From NCBI GenBank assembly GCA_028705785.1, contig JAQWCT010000041.1, positions 1 to 13,629 on the forward strand: a stretch of DNA of 13,629 nt, written 5' to 3'. Numbering within the stretch: the first letter of the stretch is position 1; every line of letters starts with the position of its first letter. The notes under the pieces were generated by a model. That model saw only the letters and a list, made by a program, of their open reading frames with translations. It was not told where the DNA came from and made no database searches. Shown here piece after piece: positions 7,763 through 13,629 of the stretch. The translations under genes and the position numbers were made by a program. The stretch comes from Sulfurospirillaceae bacterium. GTDB taxonomy: Bacteria > Campylobacterota > Campylobacteria > Campylobacterales > Sulfurospirillaceae.

Positions 7763-8555
7763 ATTTTTCCTTCACAATAAATGAGCCTTTATAAAGCCCT
7801 TTAGCAATAAAATCTTCCGCTTCATCAATGGTTTTAAAGCCTTTTAAACTCACCCGATATATCGGCTCTTTTTCAAAAATACCCTCTTTAATGACCGAAG
7901 TATAGCGATTATTTACATTGGCATTGCTTTGCGCAAATCTCTGTGCTCCATCTTTATTTCTAAAGGCACCAATTTGAACTAAATAATCATCAACTTCAAC
8001 ACTCTCTTTTGCTGCACCTTTAGGTGCAACAATACCTGCAAATCCAATCACTTCAAGCCCCACTGGACCTGTTACTTGAGCCACAAGGTCTAACCTTGTA
8101 GCCGCGACATAAGAGAGATCAATAATGCGACTTCCCACAAAAGGGCCTCGGTCATTGACACGAACCACTAATGTTTTATTATTCTTAAGATTGGTTACTT
8201 TGAGCATCGTGTTCATCGGGAGTGTTTTATGGGCTGCAGTCATGTCATTCATATCGTAAACTTCACCATTAGAAGTTTTTTTACCATGAAAATCTTTTCC
8301 ATACCAACTGGCAACACCACTAAAATAGTCCCCTACACTCACCATCGTTGGTTGATAGGTTTTTCCATCAATGGTATAAGGCCTCATAGTAGCTCGATGC
8401 ATGTTCGGAGAATCTATTATTTTAGGAGAACCCTCCATATTTGACTTGGCATTCGATTTTGAAGAACCAATATATTCATTCCTTGAAGAACATCCACCTA
8501 TTGAAAAAAGAATAAAAAAGGCAAAGGCTATGAGGCTAATTTTTTGGGATAACAA
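7737..8555 (-). CDS. rlpA: RlpA-type septal lytic transglycosylase lipoprotein with SPOR domain
   Basis: An outer-membrane lipoprotein that, in studied homologues, cleaves denuded glycan strands at the division septum. The 272 residues start with a lipoprotein signal ending in a lipobox with C22 (SIGGC), then a low-complexity linker. A double-psi beta-barrel domain follows (about 77-170; ASWYGKDFHGKKTSNGE, AAHKTLP, VNDRGPF, RIIDLS, all RlpA hallmarks), and then a C-terminal SPOR domain (about 190-270, YLVQIGAFRN ... YRVSLKGF) that binds septal glycan. The start is a TTG at 8553-8555, 20 nt inside mltD, with a GGGAGAG ribosome site; no better in-frame start precedes the signal peptide. It sits next to the transglycosylase MltD, so the two wall hydrolases are co-expressed. 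Confidence 0.94.
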   Translation of the reverse strand: MLSQKISLIAFAFFILFSIGGCSSRNEYIGSSKSNAKSNMEGSPKIIDSPNMHRATMRPYTIDGKTYQPTMVSVGDYFSGVASWYGKDFHGKKTSNGEVYDMNDMTAAHKTLPMNTMLKVTNLKNNKTLVVRVNDRGPFVGSRIIDLSYVAATRLDLVAQVTGPVGLEVIGFAGIVAPKGAAKESVEVDDYLVQIGAFRNKDGAQRFAQSNANVNNRYTSVIKEGIFEKEPIYRVSLKGFKTIDEAEDFIAKGLYKGSFIVKEKYVRKTKSD

Positions 8556-9771
8556 TACTCTCTCCCACTTTCACAAACTTATCTTTTTTATTATTCGTTT
8601 TCATAAGCTGAGCAACGGGAATATTATACTTTTTAGAAATAATATCCATAGTATCGCCCATTTTAATCGTATACATTTGTGATTGAGAAGCAGGGATTAC
8701 TGAAGGGGCTTTTGTTCCCACGGGAAGAACCAGTTCAGTTTGAGGTTTGAGCGCTGTAGAATTGAGGGCATTGAGTTCGATAATGGTTTTATCCGAAATA
8801 CCGTAGGCTTTTGCAATGGATTGTAAAGAATCGCCTTTCTTGGTTTTGTAGACAGCGTATTTCTCGCTATTTTTTGTATTGTCAAAATTTTGTGTGAAAG
8901 CCACTTGTCTATCTTGTGGAATATAAAGATAGTTTGATTCACCAATAGGAGAGACAAATGCGCGTTTGATATGGGGGTTGTAAGATTTCAATTCATTAAA
9001 GGAAATTCCAATACTCATTGCCACATCTTTAATCAGCGTTCCACTCTTCACTTCAACTTTTGTAAATGTTGCATTGTTTGCGCGATTAAGAAGATATTCC
9101 GATTCGTTATCGAGCATAAAATCTGTACTATTAGAAATAAAGCTCATCATTAAAATTTTGCGGATATAGAGCCTACTCTCTTTGGGAAGATATTTTTTAC
9201 TCTCATCCAAAAGTACATTGATATCATCTGTCCCCGCTTTTGCGATAGCTTTAGTAACCGTACCTTCGCCACAATTATAAGCAAGAGCTGCAACATACCA
9301 TTTACCAAACATATCATGCAAGTGATTAAGATATTTAACAGCGGCTTCAGTAGATTTGATGGGATCGCGTCTTTCATCAACATAAGTATTGTTAGCCAAA
9401 CGATAAAGCTTTGCCGTCTGCGGTATAAACTGCCATAAACCTGCTGCTTGTGCAGAAGAGGAAGAAAAAGGATTGAAACTAGATTCTGTCATCGCAAGAT
9501 ACAAGAATTCTGGAGGAACGCCTCCGTCTTTCATCATTTGTTGTAACACTGGTATAAACTTATCACCATTTTCTAAGACTTGTAAAAAGTGTTTGGTTTT
9601 ATAAGTTTCCACATCTTCTTTCATGGAAATAAAAATAGAGTCTTTTAAAAAGTTGTTGGGGATGTCAAAGTTTTTAAGAACTGAGAGTTGTTTTTCGTAG
9701 TTGTTTTCTGTATTAAGAAAAGCATGGAGGCTCTGAAACACAAATAAAAGGGCAATTAATATCTTCGCCAT
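8536..9771 (-). CDS. mltD: MltD-like lytic murein transglycosylase with LysM repeats
   Basis: Cleaves the MurNAc-GlcNAc bond of peptidoglycan in the periplasm. The 411 residues begin with a Sec signal peptide (MAKILIALLFVFQSLHA, cleavage near 17). The SLT family-1 domain spans about 75-200: AMTESSF with catalytic E96, AAGLWQFIPQTAKLY (109-123), and the AALAYNCGEG motif (161-170). Two clear LysM repeats follow at about 290-345 and at the extreme C-terminus (QMYTIKMGDTMDIISKKYNI ...), with a weaker LysM-like copy before them; these bind glycan. The ATG has a strong AAAGGAG ribosome site, and a TATAAT box lies 25 nt upstream of the start, suggesting this gene may also have its own promoter. Symbol chosen by domain order; MltD-like is the safe reading. 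Confidence 0.93.
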   Translation of the reverse strand: MAKILIALLFVFQSLHAFLNTENNYEKQLSVLKNFDIPNNFLKDSIFISMKEDVETYKTKHFLQVLENGDKFIPVLQQMMKDGGVPPEFLYLAMTESSFNPFSSSSAQAAGLWQFIPQTAKLYRLANNTYVDERRDPIKSTEAAVKYLNHLHDMFGKWYVAALAYNCGEGTVTKAIAKAGTDDINVLLDESKKYLPKESRLYIRKILMMSFISNSTDFMLDNESEYLLNRANNATFTKVEVKSGTLIKDVAMSIGISFNELKSYNPHIKRAFVSPIGESNYLYIPQDRQVAFTQNFDNTKNSEKYAVYKTKKGDSLQSIAKAYGISDKTIIELNALNSTALKPQTELVLPVGTKAPSVIPASQSQMYTIKMGDTMDIISKKYNIPVAQLMKTNNKKDKFVKVGESIVIPKN

Positions 9772-9801
9772 GTATCTCCTTTGCTATTGATTTGTATTAT
9801 A
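9772..9801 (-). promoter_or_regulatory. Possible internal promoter and ribosome site of mltD
   Basis: On the minus strand a perfect TATAAT (9796-9801) sits 25 nt before the mltD ATG, followed by AAAGGAG at good spacing. The -35 side is not convincing, which is common in Campylobacterota. The box overlaps the final codons of the broken tatD tail. If active, it would keep mltD and the downstream envelope genes expressed despite the lesions upstream. Only the motif is seen; activity is inference. Confidence 0.4.
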
Positions 9802-10563
9802 TTCTAACCAAATTAGCCTTTTTGAAAACTTTAAAGAGGGAAAAAGCATTATTTGTTGTCAATTCGTGAATTTCGGTTACACTTAATTTTAAAATTTCTG
9901 CCATTTTTTCTACCACTAAATTGGTATACGCGTGAGATAGGGACCATCGGTTTCGATGAGTAATTTATCGCGGGGAATGAGGGGTAAAACTTCGACCAAA
10001 GCTTTAGCATTTTTAAAAGTTAATACGCCACCAATACCAAAATAAAATCCTTTATAAGCCAAATCTAAAAGATGTTTTGAGGCGTTATAACAATGTAAAA
10101 CTCCGCCTACTTCACTCGCATTTTCTTCTAAAAGTACTTTTTTACTATCATCATTAGCATCCCGTATATGCACGATAAGTGGCTTTTTAAAAGCTTTTGC
10201 AAGCCTTACATGTAAGCGAAAAATAGCAATTTGTCGCTTCTTTTCTTCTTCTTTTTCACGAGGCTCATCAGGTAGTCTAAAATAGTCTAAACCACATTCA
10301 CCAACAGCAATACATTTTTCATCTTCTAAAAATTTTCTCAATATTTTTTCGTCATAATCTTCAATATGATAAGGATGAACACCTGCTGCAAAATAGATAT
10401 TTTCATACGAGTGGGCTATCTCTTGTGCACGGGAAAGATCCTTGATGTCAGCGCCAGGGATGATAATTCCTCTGATATTTTGGGCAAAAGAGCGCTTGAT
10501 AACTTCGTCCAAATCCTCACGATATCGCTCATCATCTAAGTGGCAATGGGTATCAATGATCAT
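9797..10563 (-). pseudogene. tatD: TatD-family metal-dependent hydrolase, frameshifted with a small internal deletion
   Basis: TatD proteins are TIM-barrel metal-dependent DNases/hydrolases of about 255-270 residues. The open frame from ATG 10563 runs 215 residues to a stop at 9916-9918. It keeps all the expected metal ligands: H6 and H8 (THCHLD), E89 (GECGLDY), H132 (VHIRDA), H157 (LHCYN) and D206 (ETDGPYL). It then ends abruptly after LTRIPI. The missing end is readable in another frame from 9931 to a stop at 9797-9799: AYTNLVVEKMAEILKL followed by LTTNNAFSLFKVF, a typical TatD C-terminus. The conserved P-H-R-G-x-x-N-E-P segment expected between the halves is absent, so about 11-12 codons plus a frame change seem to have been lost. 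The start overlaps the upstream stop as TAATG. The truncated product may be partly folded, but loses its C-terminal helices. Confidence 0.88.
10206..10215. repeat. Palindrome TTACATGTAA, copy 4
   Basis: Perfect 10-bp palindrome inside the tatD pseudogene, extended to CTTACATGTAAG as in ybeY, encoding Leu-His-Val in frame. Confidence 0.75.
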
Positions 10564-11384
10564 TAGCCAACTTCCACTCTATTTTTACCATTTTTCTTCG
10601 CAGTATATAAGGCCTTATCCGCTTGTTTTAAAATTTCATTCAAGGTTTCTGTATCGCTAAAAGCAACACCCATAGATACAGTAATATTAAAAGCTTTTGT
10701 ATCTTTATGCCTTATGGTCATGGAAGAAATCGTGCCTTTTAATTTGAGAAAATATTCCAAAGCTTTTTTTTGTTCAATATTTTTAAGGACAACACAAAAC
10801 TCTTCTCCACCAAACCGTGCGACGATATCATTACCTTTAAGATTATTTTTAAGTATTTTTGCTAATTCAACGAGAACAAAATCACCTATACCATGCCCAA
10901 AAGAGTCATTGATATTTTTAAAATTATCAATATCAATCATCGCGACAGCAAAAGCTTCACTATTGCTTTGAGCCACTTTGATATACTCTTCCATTGCTTC
11001 AAAGAATGAACGCCTGTTGGAAAGACCTGTTAAAAAATCATTATGTGCCATGTCTTTGATTTTAGCGATATATTCGAGTGAGTCAAGTGAATTGTTGATG
11101 CGACAGGCAATTTCTTCTTTCGTAAAAGGCTTATGAATAAAATCGTTAGCGCCGATTTTCAAAAACTTTGCGGAGATATGTTCATCATTAGAAGATGTCA
11201 TAGCGATAATAGAGAGTTCATTTTTAGTTTGTGATTTGCGTATCTCTCTTGTTAGCTCAACACCATCAATCACAGGCATATAAAAATCGGTTAGCACAAG
11301 CTTGATATCAGGATTGTCTTGTAAAAAAACGAGTGCTTCTTCGCCATGTGCAGCAACCATCACTTTAAACATCTGTTGTTTCAA
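10563..11384 (-). CDS. Downstream fragment: partial REC plus GGDEF diguanylate cyclase
   Basis: The part of the broken regulator after the amber codon that could still be translated by re-initiation. A TTG at 11382-11384 preceded by AAAGG, or the ATG at 11370-11372, are possible restarts. Either would drop the first strand and the DD pair of the receiver while keeping the phospho-acceptor (LTDFYMP) and the KPF lysine. The cyclase half looks complete: DFLTGLSNRRSF, the metal-binding DIDNFKNINDSFGH, and GGEEF active loop. The product-inhibition I-site has KGND instead of RxxD, so feedback control by cyclic di-GMP is probably weakened. Phosphorylation control would be lost in this fragment. Whether it is made at all is unknown. 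Confidence 0.55.
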   Translation of the reverse strand: MKQQMFKVMVAAHGEEALVFLQDNPDIKLVLTDFYMPVIDGVELTREIRKSQTKNELSIIAMTSSNDEHISAKFLKIGANDFIHKPFTKEEIACRINNSLDSLEYIAKIKDMAHNDFLTGLSNRRSFFEAMEEYIKVAQSNSEAFAVAMIDIDNFKNINDSFGHGIGDFVLVELAKILKNNLKGNDIVARFGGEEFCVVLKNIEQKKALEYFLKLKGTISSMTIRHKDTKAFNITVSMGVAFSDTETLNEILKQADKALYTAKKNGKNRVEVG

Positions 11385-11429
11385 AATACCTTTAATTTGG
11401 GCTCTTACTGTAATAGAATCATCTACAAC

Positions 11430-11816
11430 CTACACTTTAATTTCTCTATTTTTATGCAAGCGCTCAATCAGGGTAAAGATATAGTTAACATCCTCCATGT
11501 TGCCTTTATAGACATAATCAATGACATCTTTTTTTAAAATTTTATCGCGCGTTTGGGTATCCATACTACCCGTTAAAATAATCGAAGGCACTTTTTTCTC
11601 TATCATAAAATCTACCACTTCACCATCAGGTGCATCAGGGAGATTGAGGTCAAGTAAGGCAATAAAATATTTGACTTCTTTTCCAATGAGTACTTTTGCT
11701 TCTGCTAGAGAATGAGCAACATCGACATCAAAATTTAAATGTGTCTCCATTTTTTTAGCAATGAGCTTTGAGAGTGCTTTATTATCTTCAACAATGAGAA
11801 TTTTCTCTTTTGACAT
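11430..11816 (-). CDS. Upstream fragment: stand-alone receiver domain (128 aa)
   Basis: The first receiver domain of the interrupted regulator forms a complete CheY-like unit by itself: acidic pair E10/D11 (IVEDN), phospho-acceptor D56 (ALLDLNLP), T82 (ILTGS) and K104 (YVYKGN). The ATG has an AGGA ribosome site 6-7 nt upstream. If translated as it stands it would be a single-domain receiver without an output domain, able only to act as a phosphate sink or by protein contact. That the next sense codons continue as a second receiver shows it is a product of truncation rather than an original single-domain gene. Confidence 0.7.
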   Translation of the reverse strand: MSKEKILIVEDNKALSKLIAKKMETHLNFDVDVAHSLAEAKVLIGKEVKYFIALLDLNLPDAPDGEVVDFMIEKKVPSIILTGSMDTQTRDKILKKDVIDYVYKGNMEDVNYIFTLIERLHKNREIKV

Positions 11817-11861
11817 TTTTTATCCTAAAAGTGTTTACATGTAAGAGTATCTTGGATTTTA
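11817..11861 (-). promoter_or_regulatory. Probable promoter and leader of the cbrR-mrdA operon
   Basis: On the minus strand a T-rich run leads into TTAAAAT, with TAAAAT (11856-11861) as a one-mismatch -10 box. A start of transcription near 11849 would give a leader of about 30 nt containing the palindrome TTTACATGTAAG (11834-11845 region) and then AGGA before the ATG. This is the only sizeable gap upstream of the 12-gene run, so the main promoter is expected here. The -10 assignment is by eye. Confidence 0.4.
11835..11844. repeat. Palindrome TTACATGTAA, copy 5 (intergenic)
   Basis: The only non-coding copy. It lies between the putative -10 box and the ribosome site of the cbrR-mrdA operon, so here it could act as an operator or leader element. 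Confidence 0.75.
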
Positions 11862-11891
11862 ACATAAAAAAGTTGGGAGTTTTATAAAGAG

Positions 11892-11916
11892 GGCGGTGGA
11901 GGATCAAACCACCGCC
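11892..11916 (-). terminator. Hairpin terminator of lctP
   Basis: A perfect 8-bp GC-rich stem, GGCGGTGG (11892-11899) and CCACCGCC (11909-11916), with a 9-nt loop. It starts 27 nt after the lctP stop and, read on the minus strand, is followed by CTCTTTATAAAA, a modest U-rich tail, with a stronger run of T about 20 nt further on. It should separate lctP transcription from the cbrR operon, which runs in the same direction. Confidence 0.8.
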
Positions 11917-11943
11917 TAAGAAGTATTTTACGCTAATGAAAAG

Positions 11944-13593
11944 TTATGGAATCATCCATGTAAAGATGTACGCTTGTGCCATTGTCATTAAGCCCATAAT
12001 GGTGACAAGAATCAAGCTGTGTTTTACGGTAAATCTAAAGAGGTCTGACTCTTTTCCAACAATACCCGCAGATGCACATGCAATGGAGATGGATTGAGGA
12101 GAAATCATCTTACCACAAACACCACCGGTTGTATTGGCTGTAACCATCAAGGTCTCATTCAATCCAAGCTGTTGCGCTGTATTTTGTTGCAATCCGCAGA
12201 AAAGTGCGTTGGATGATGTATCTGAACCTGTCAAGAATACGCCTAACCAACCAAGGATTGGAGAGAAGAATGGGAACAAGAAGCCTGTGTTTGCAAGCAC
12301 AAGTGCCATCGTTGTTGACATACCTGAATAGTTCATCACAAAGGCAAAGCCCAAAACCATACCGATAGATAAAATGGCCCATTTAAGCTCAAAGAGTGTT
12401 TCACCCATTGTTTTAATCGCTGTTGAAACATTGACGCGTAACACAAACATGGAGATAATCGCCGCAAAGAAGATCGCTGTTCCTGTAGCCGAAATCGGGT
12501 TGAAAGTATAAATGACTTTAAAGGTTGTTGGCTGTGCAACAATCGGAGCCATCTTGAAAATAGTACTACTAATACTTGAAAACTCAAAGTTAAAAATAGT
12601 TCCTGCCATAATAGCACCTTTAGCAAAATACGCTTTAAAGGCATTGGTAGTCCAAATAGTAACCATGACAGAGAGAATAATAAACGGTGACCATGCTTTA
12701 AGCACTTCTCCACCTGTGTGTGCTTTTTGTGTTTCTCGCTCAAGTTCAGCAGAAACATGACCTTTTAGAACATTTTTTGGTTTCCAAAATTTTAAGAAAA
12801 CTGTTAAAGAGATGATAGAAAAGATTGCAGAGGTTACATCTGGTAACTCTGGTCCGATGAAGTTAGAAGTTGCGTATTGAGACACGGCAAAACTTCCACC
12901 AGCCACAATCGCTGCTGGCCATACTTCTTTCACACCTTTCCAACCATCCATCATTGCAACAATCCAAAGTGGAATAATGATAGAGAGGAATGGAAGTTGT
13001 CGTCCAGCCATTGCACCTACTAAGAAAGGATCGATACCTGTAACTTTGCCCGCTACTAAGATAGGAATACCCAAAGCACCAAAGGCAACAGGAGCGGTAT
13101 TTGCAATCAAACAAAGTCCAGCTGCATAAATCGGTTGAAAACCAAGTCCAACAAGAATGGCTGCCGTAATCGCAACAGGTGCTCCAAAGCCCGCAGCACC
13201 TTCCAAAAACGCACCAAAGGCAAAACCAATCAAGATAACTTGAATTCTTTGGTCATCGGTAATCGTAAGGATAGAGTTACGAATAATTCCAAATTGCCCA
13301 CTTTTAACCGTTAGCTTGTAAAGGAAAACCGACGCGACGATAATCCAAGCAATAGGCCAAAGACCGTATAAAAAGCCATACCCTGCTGAAGCAAATGCCA
13401 TACTTGTAGGCATACCAAACGCTACTACAGCGACTACCACTGAAAGCGCTAATGTAATCGTTGCCGCAAAATGACCTTTCATTCTAAAGACAGCGAGTGC
13501 CAAAAAGAAAAAGATAATGGGAATAAGTGCAACGAGTGCAGATAATCCTAAACTTCCGCCGATAGGCGCATATACTTGTTGCCAAGTCTGCAT
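11944..13593 (-). CDS. lctP: L-lactate permease, LctP family
   Basis: An inner-membrane lactate/proton symporter of the LctP (LldP) family, importing lactate for oxidation. The 549 residues consist of about 12-14 membrane helices. Family signatures include GAFLEGAAGFGAPVAITAAI, NTAPVAFGALGIPI, LTGSDTSSNALFCGLQQ and the C-terminal NTTGGVCGKMISPQSI. I chose the ATG at 13591-13593 (MQTWQQVYAPIGGS) because AGGAGG lies 6 nt upstream (13600-13605). An in-frame ATG at the very edge of the window (13627) would add 12 residues that include the ribosome site itself and is unlikely. The gene ends at a hairpin terminator and appears unrelated in function to the envelope operon behind it. No truncation is seen. 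Confidence 0.95.
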   Translation of the reverse strand: MQTWQQVYAPIGGSLGLSALVALIPIIFFFLALAVFRMKGHFAATITLALSVVVAVVAFGMPTSMAFASAGYGFLYGLWPIAWIIVASVFLYKLTVKSGQFGIIRNSILTITDDQRIQVILIGFAFGAFLEGAAGFGAPVAITAAILVGLGFQPIYAAGLCLIANTAPVAFGALGIPILVAGKVTGIDPFLVGAMAGRQLPFLSIIIPLWIVAMMDGWKGVKEVWPAAIVAGGSFAVSQYATSNFIGPELPDVTSAIFSIISLTVFLKFWKPKNVLKGHVSAELERETQKAHTGGEVLKAWSPFIILSVMVTIWTTNAFKAYFAKGAIMAGTIFNFEFSSISSTIFKMAPIVAQPTTFKVIYTFNPISATGTAIFFAAIISMFVLRVNVSTAIKTMGETLFELKWAILSIGMVLGFAFVMNYSGMSTTMALVLANTGFLFPFFSPILGWLGVFLTGSDTSSNALFCGLQQNTAQQLGLNETLMVTANTTGGVCGKMISPQSISIACASAGIVGKESDLFRFTVKHSLILVTIMGLMTMAQAYIFTWMIP

Positions 13594-13599
13594 ACTAAA

Positions 13600-13605
13600 C
13601 CTCCT
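13600..13605 (-). promoter_or_regulatory. lctP: Strong ribosome binding site of lctP
   Basis: A perfect AGGAGG on the minus strand, 6 nt before ATG 13593. It decides the start codon over the in-frame ATG at the window edge. The promoter is outside the window. Confidence 0.85.
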
Positions 13606-13629
13606 AGTAAATTTTAACTCTAGGGGCAT

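Larger units (their letters stand above)
10563..11816 (-). pseudogene. cbrR: CbrR-type REC-REC-GGDEF response regulator interrupted by an in-frame amber codon
   Basis: Read as one frame, this is a 417-codon gene with two receiver domains and a diguanylate-cyclase domain, the architecture of C. jejuni CbrR, which sits just before tatD there too. Codon 129 (11430-11432) is TAG. The reading continues in the same frame as VVDDSITVRAQIKGIL, the first strand and acidic pair of the second receiver, so the expected sequence is IKV-L-VVDDS and one base change from TTG would explain the stop. Domains: REC1 about 4-122 (E10, D11, D56, T82, K104), REC2 about 130-245 (D177), GGDEF about 255-417 (GGEEF near 336-340). 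The product would sense two phosphorylation inputs and make cyclic di-GMP. As written, only separate halves can be translated. Alternatives: sequencing error, suppressor read-through, or a genuinely split gene. Confidence 0.88.

Noticed and set aside
9772..9915. The gap between the tatD stop and mltD as a plain intergenic region or small RNA locus
   Set aside because: Most of it (9797-9931) reads as the TatD C-terminus in another frame, which explains it better.
11892..11916. The GC-rich hairpin as a repeat or operator
   Set aside because: Its position right after the lctP stop and the U-rich tail on the minus strand make a terminator the simplest reading.
12336..12758. Long open frames antisense to or shifted within lctP (for example 12336-12758 minus and 12512-12760 plus)
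   Set aside because: They overlap strongly conserved LctP coding sequence and show no protein family features.
13594..13629. Extension of lctP to the in-frame ATG at 13627-13629
   Set aside because: The extension would contain the AGGAGG ribosome site for the ATG at 13593; MQTWQQVYAPIGGS is the natural LctP start.
1..13629. Defence system, prophage, insertion sequence, CRISPR or integron
   Set aside because: No transposase, integrase, repeat/spacer array, toxin-antitoxin pair or phage-like gene was seen; all genes are recognisable core or transport genes.

Overview
The window looks like chromosomal DNA of a Campylobacterota species. The evidence is AT-rich, tightly overlapping genes and a gene order (CbrR-type regulator, TatD, lytic transglycosylase, KdsC, LptC, LptA, EngB, membrane protein, PBP2) that I remember from Campylobacter jejuni. 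Sulfurospirillum or a close relative is my best guess, because of the free-standing hisB, the L-lactate permease and the overall composition. That placement is inference; no rRNA or other marker is present.

Left part (1-2437, + strand): the 3' end of metG, a MurF-N-like protein that appears to have lost its ATP-binding loop, and ybeY. Middle (2430-11816, - strand): a 12-gene run read cbrR > tatD > mltD > rlpA > hisB > kdsC > lptC > lptA > engB > argA-like GNAT > mreD-like > mrdA. Nearly every junction is a start/stop overlap, most of them 4-nt NTGA, so this is probably one translationally coupled envelope operon. It covers peptidoglycan cleavage (MltD, RlpA) and elongation (PBP2, MreD-like), plus LPS core sugar supply and transport (KdsC, LptC, LptA). 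EngB (ribosome assembly), HisB (histidine) and a probable N-acetylglutamate synthase (arginine) are interspersed. Right part (11944-13593, - strand): an L-lactate permease gene followed by a strong hairpin terminator, then a 127-nt spacer that carries the probable operon promoter.

The most notable observations are damage at the head of the operon and one repeated DNA motif. The first gene, a REC-REC-GGDEF regulator, is cut by a single in-frame amber codon. The second gene, tatD, has a frameshift with an apparent small deletion, and its missing C-terminus is readable in another frame in what looks like the spacer before mltD. Separately, the perfect 10-bp palindrome TTACATGTAA occurs five times in 13.6 kb (about 0.04 expected), four times inside unrelated genes and once in the cbrR leader. 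I see no mobile element, CRISPR array, tRNA or rRNA.
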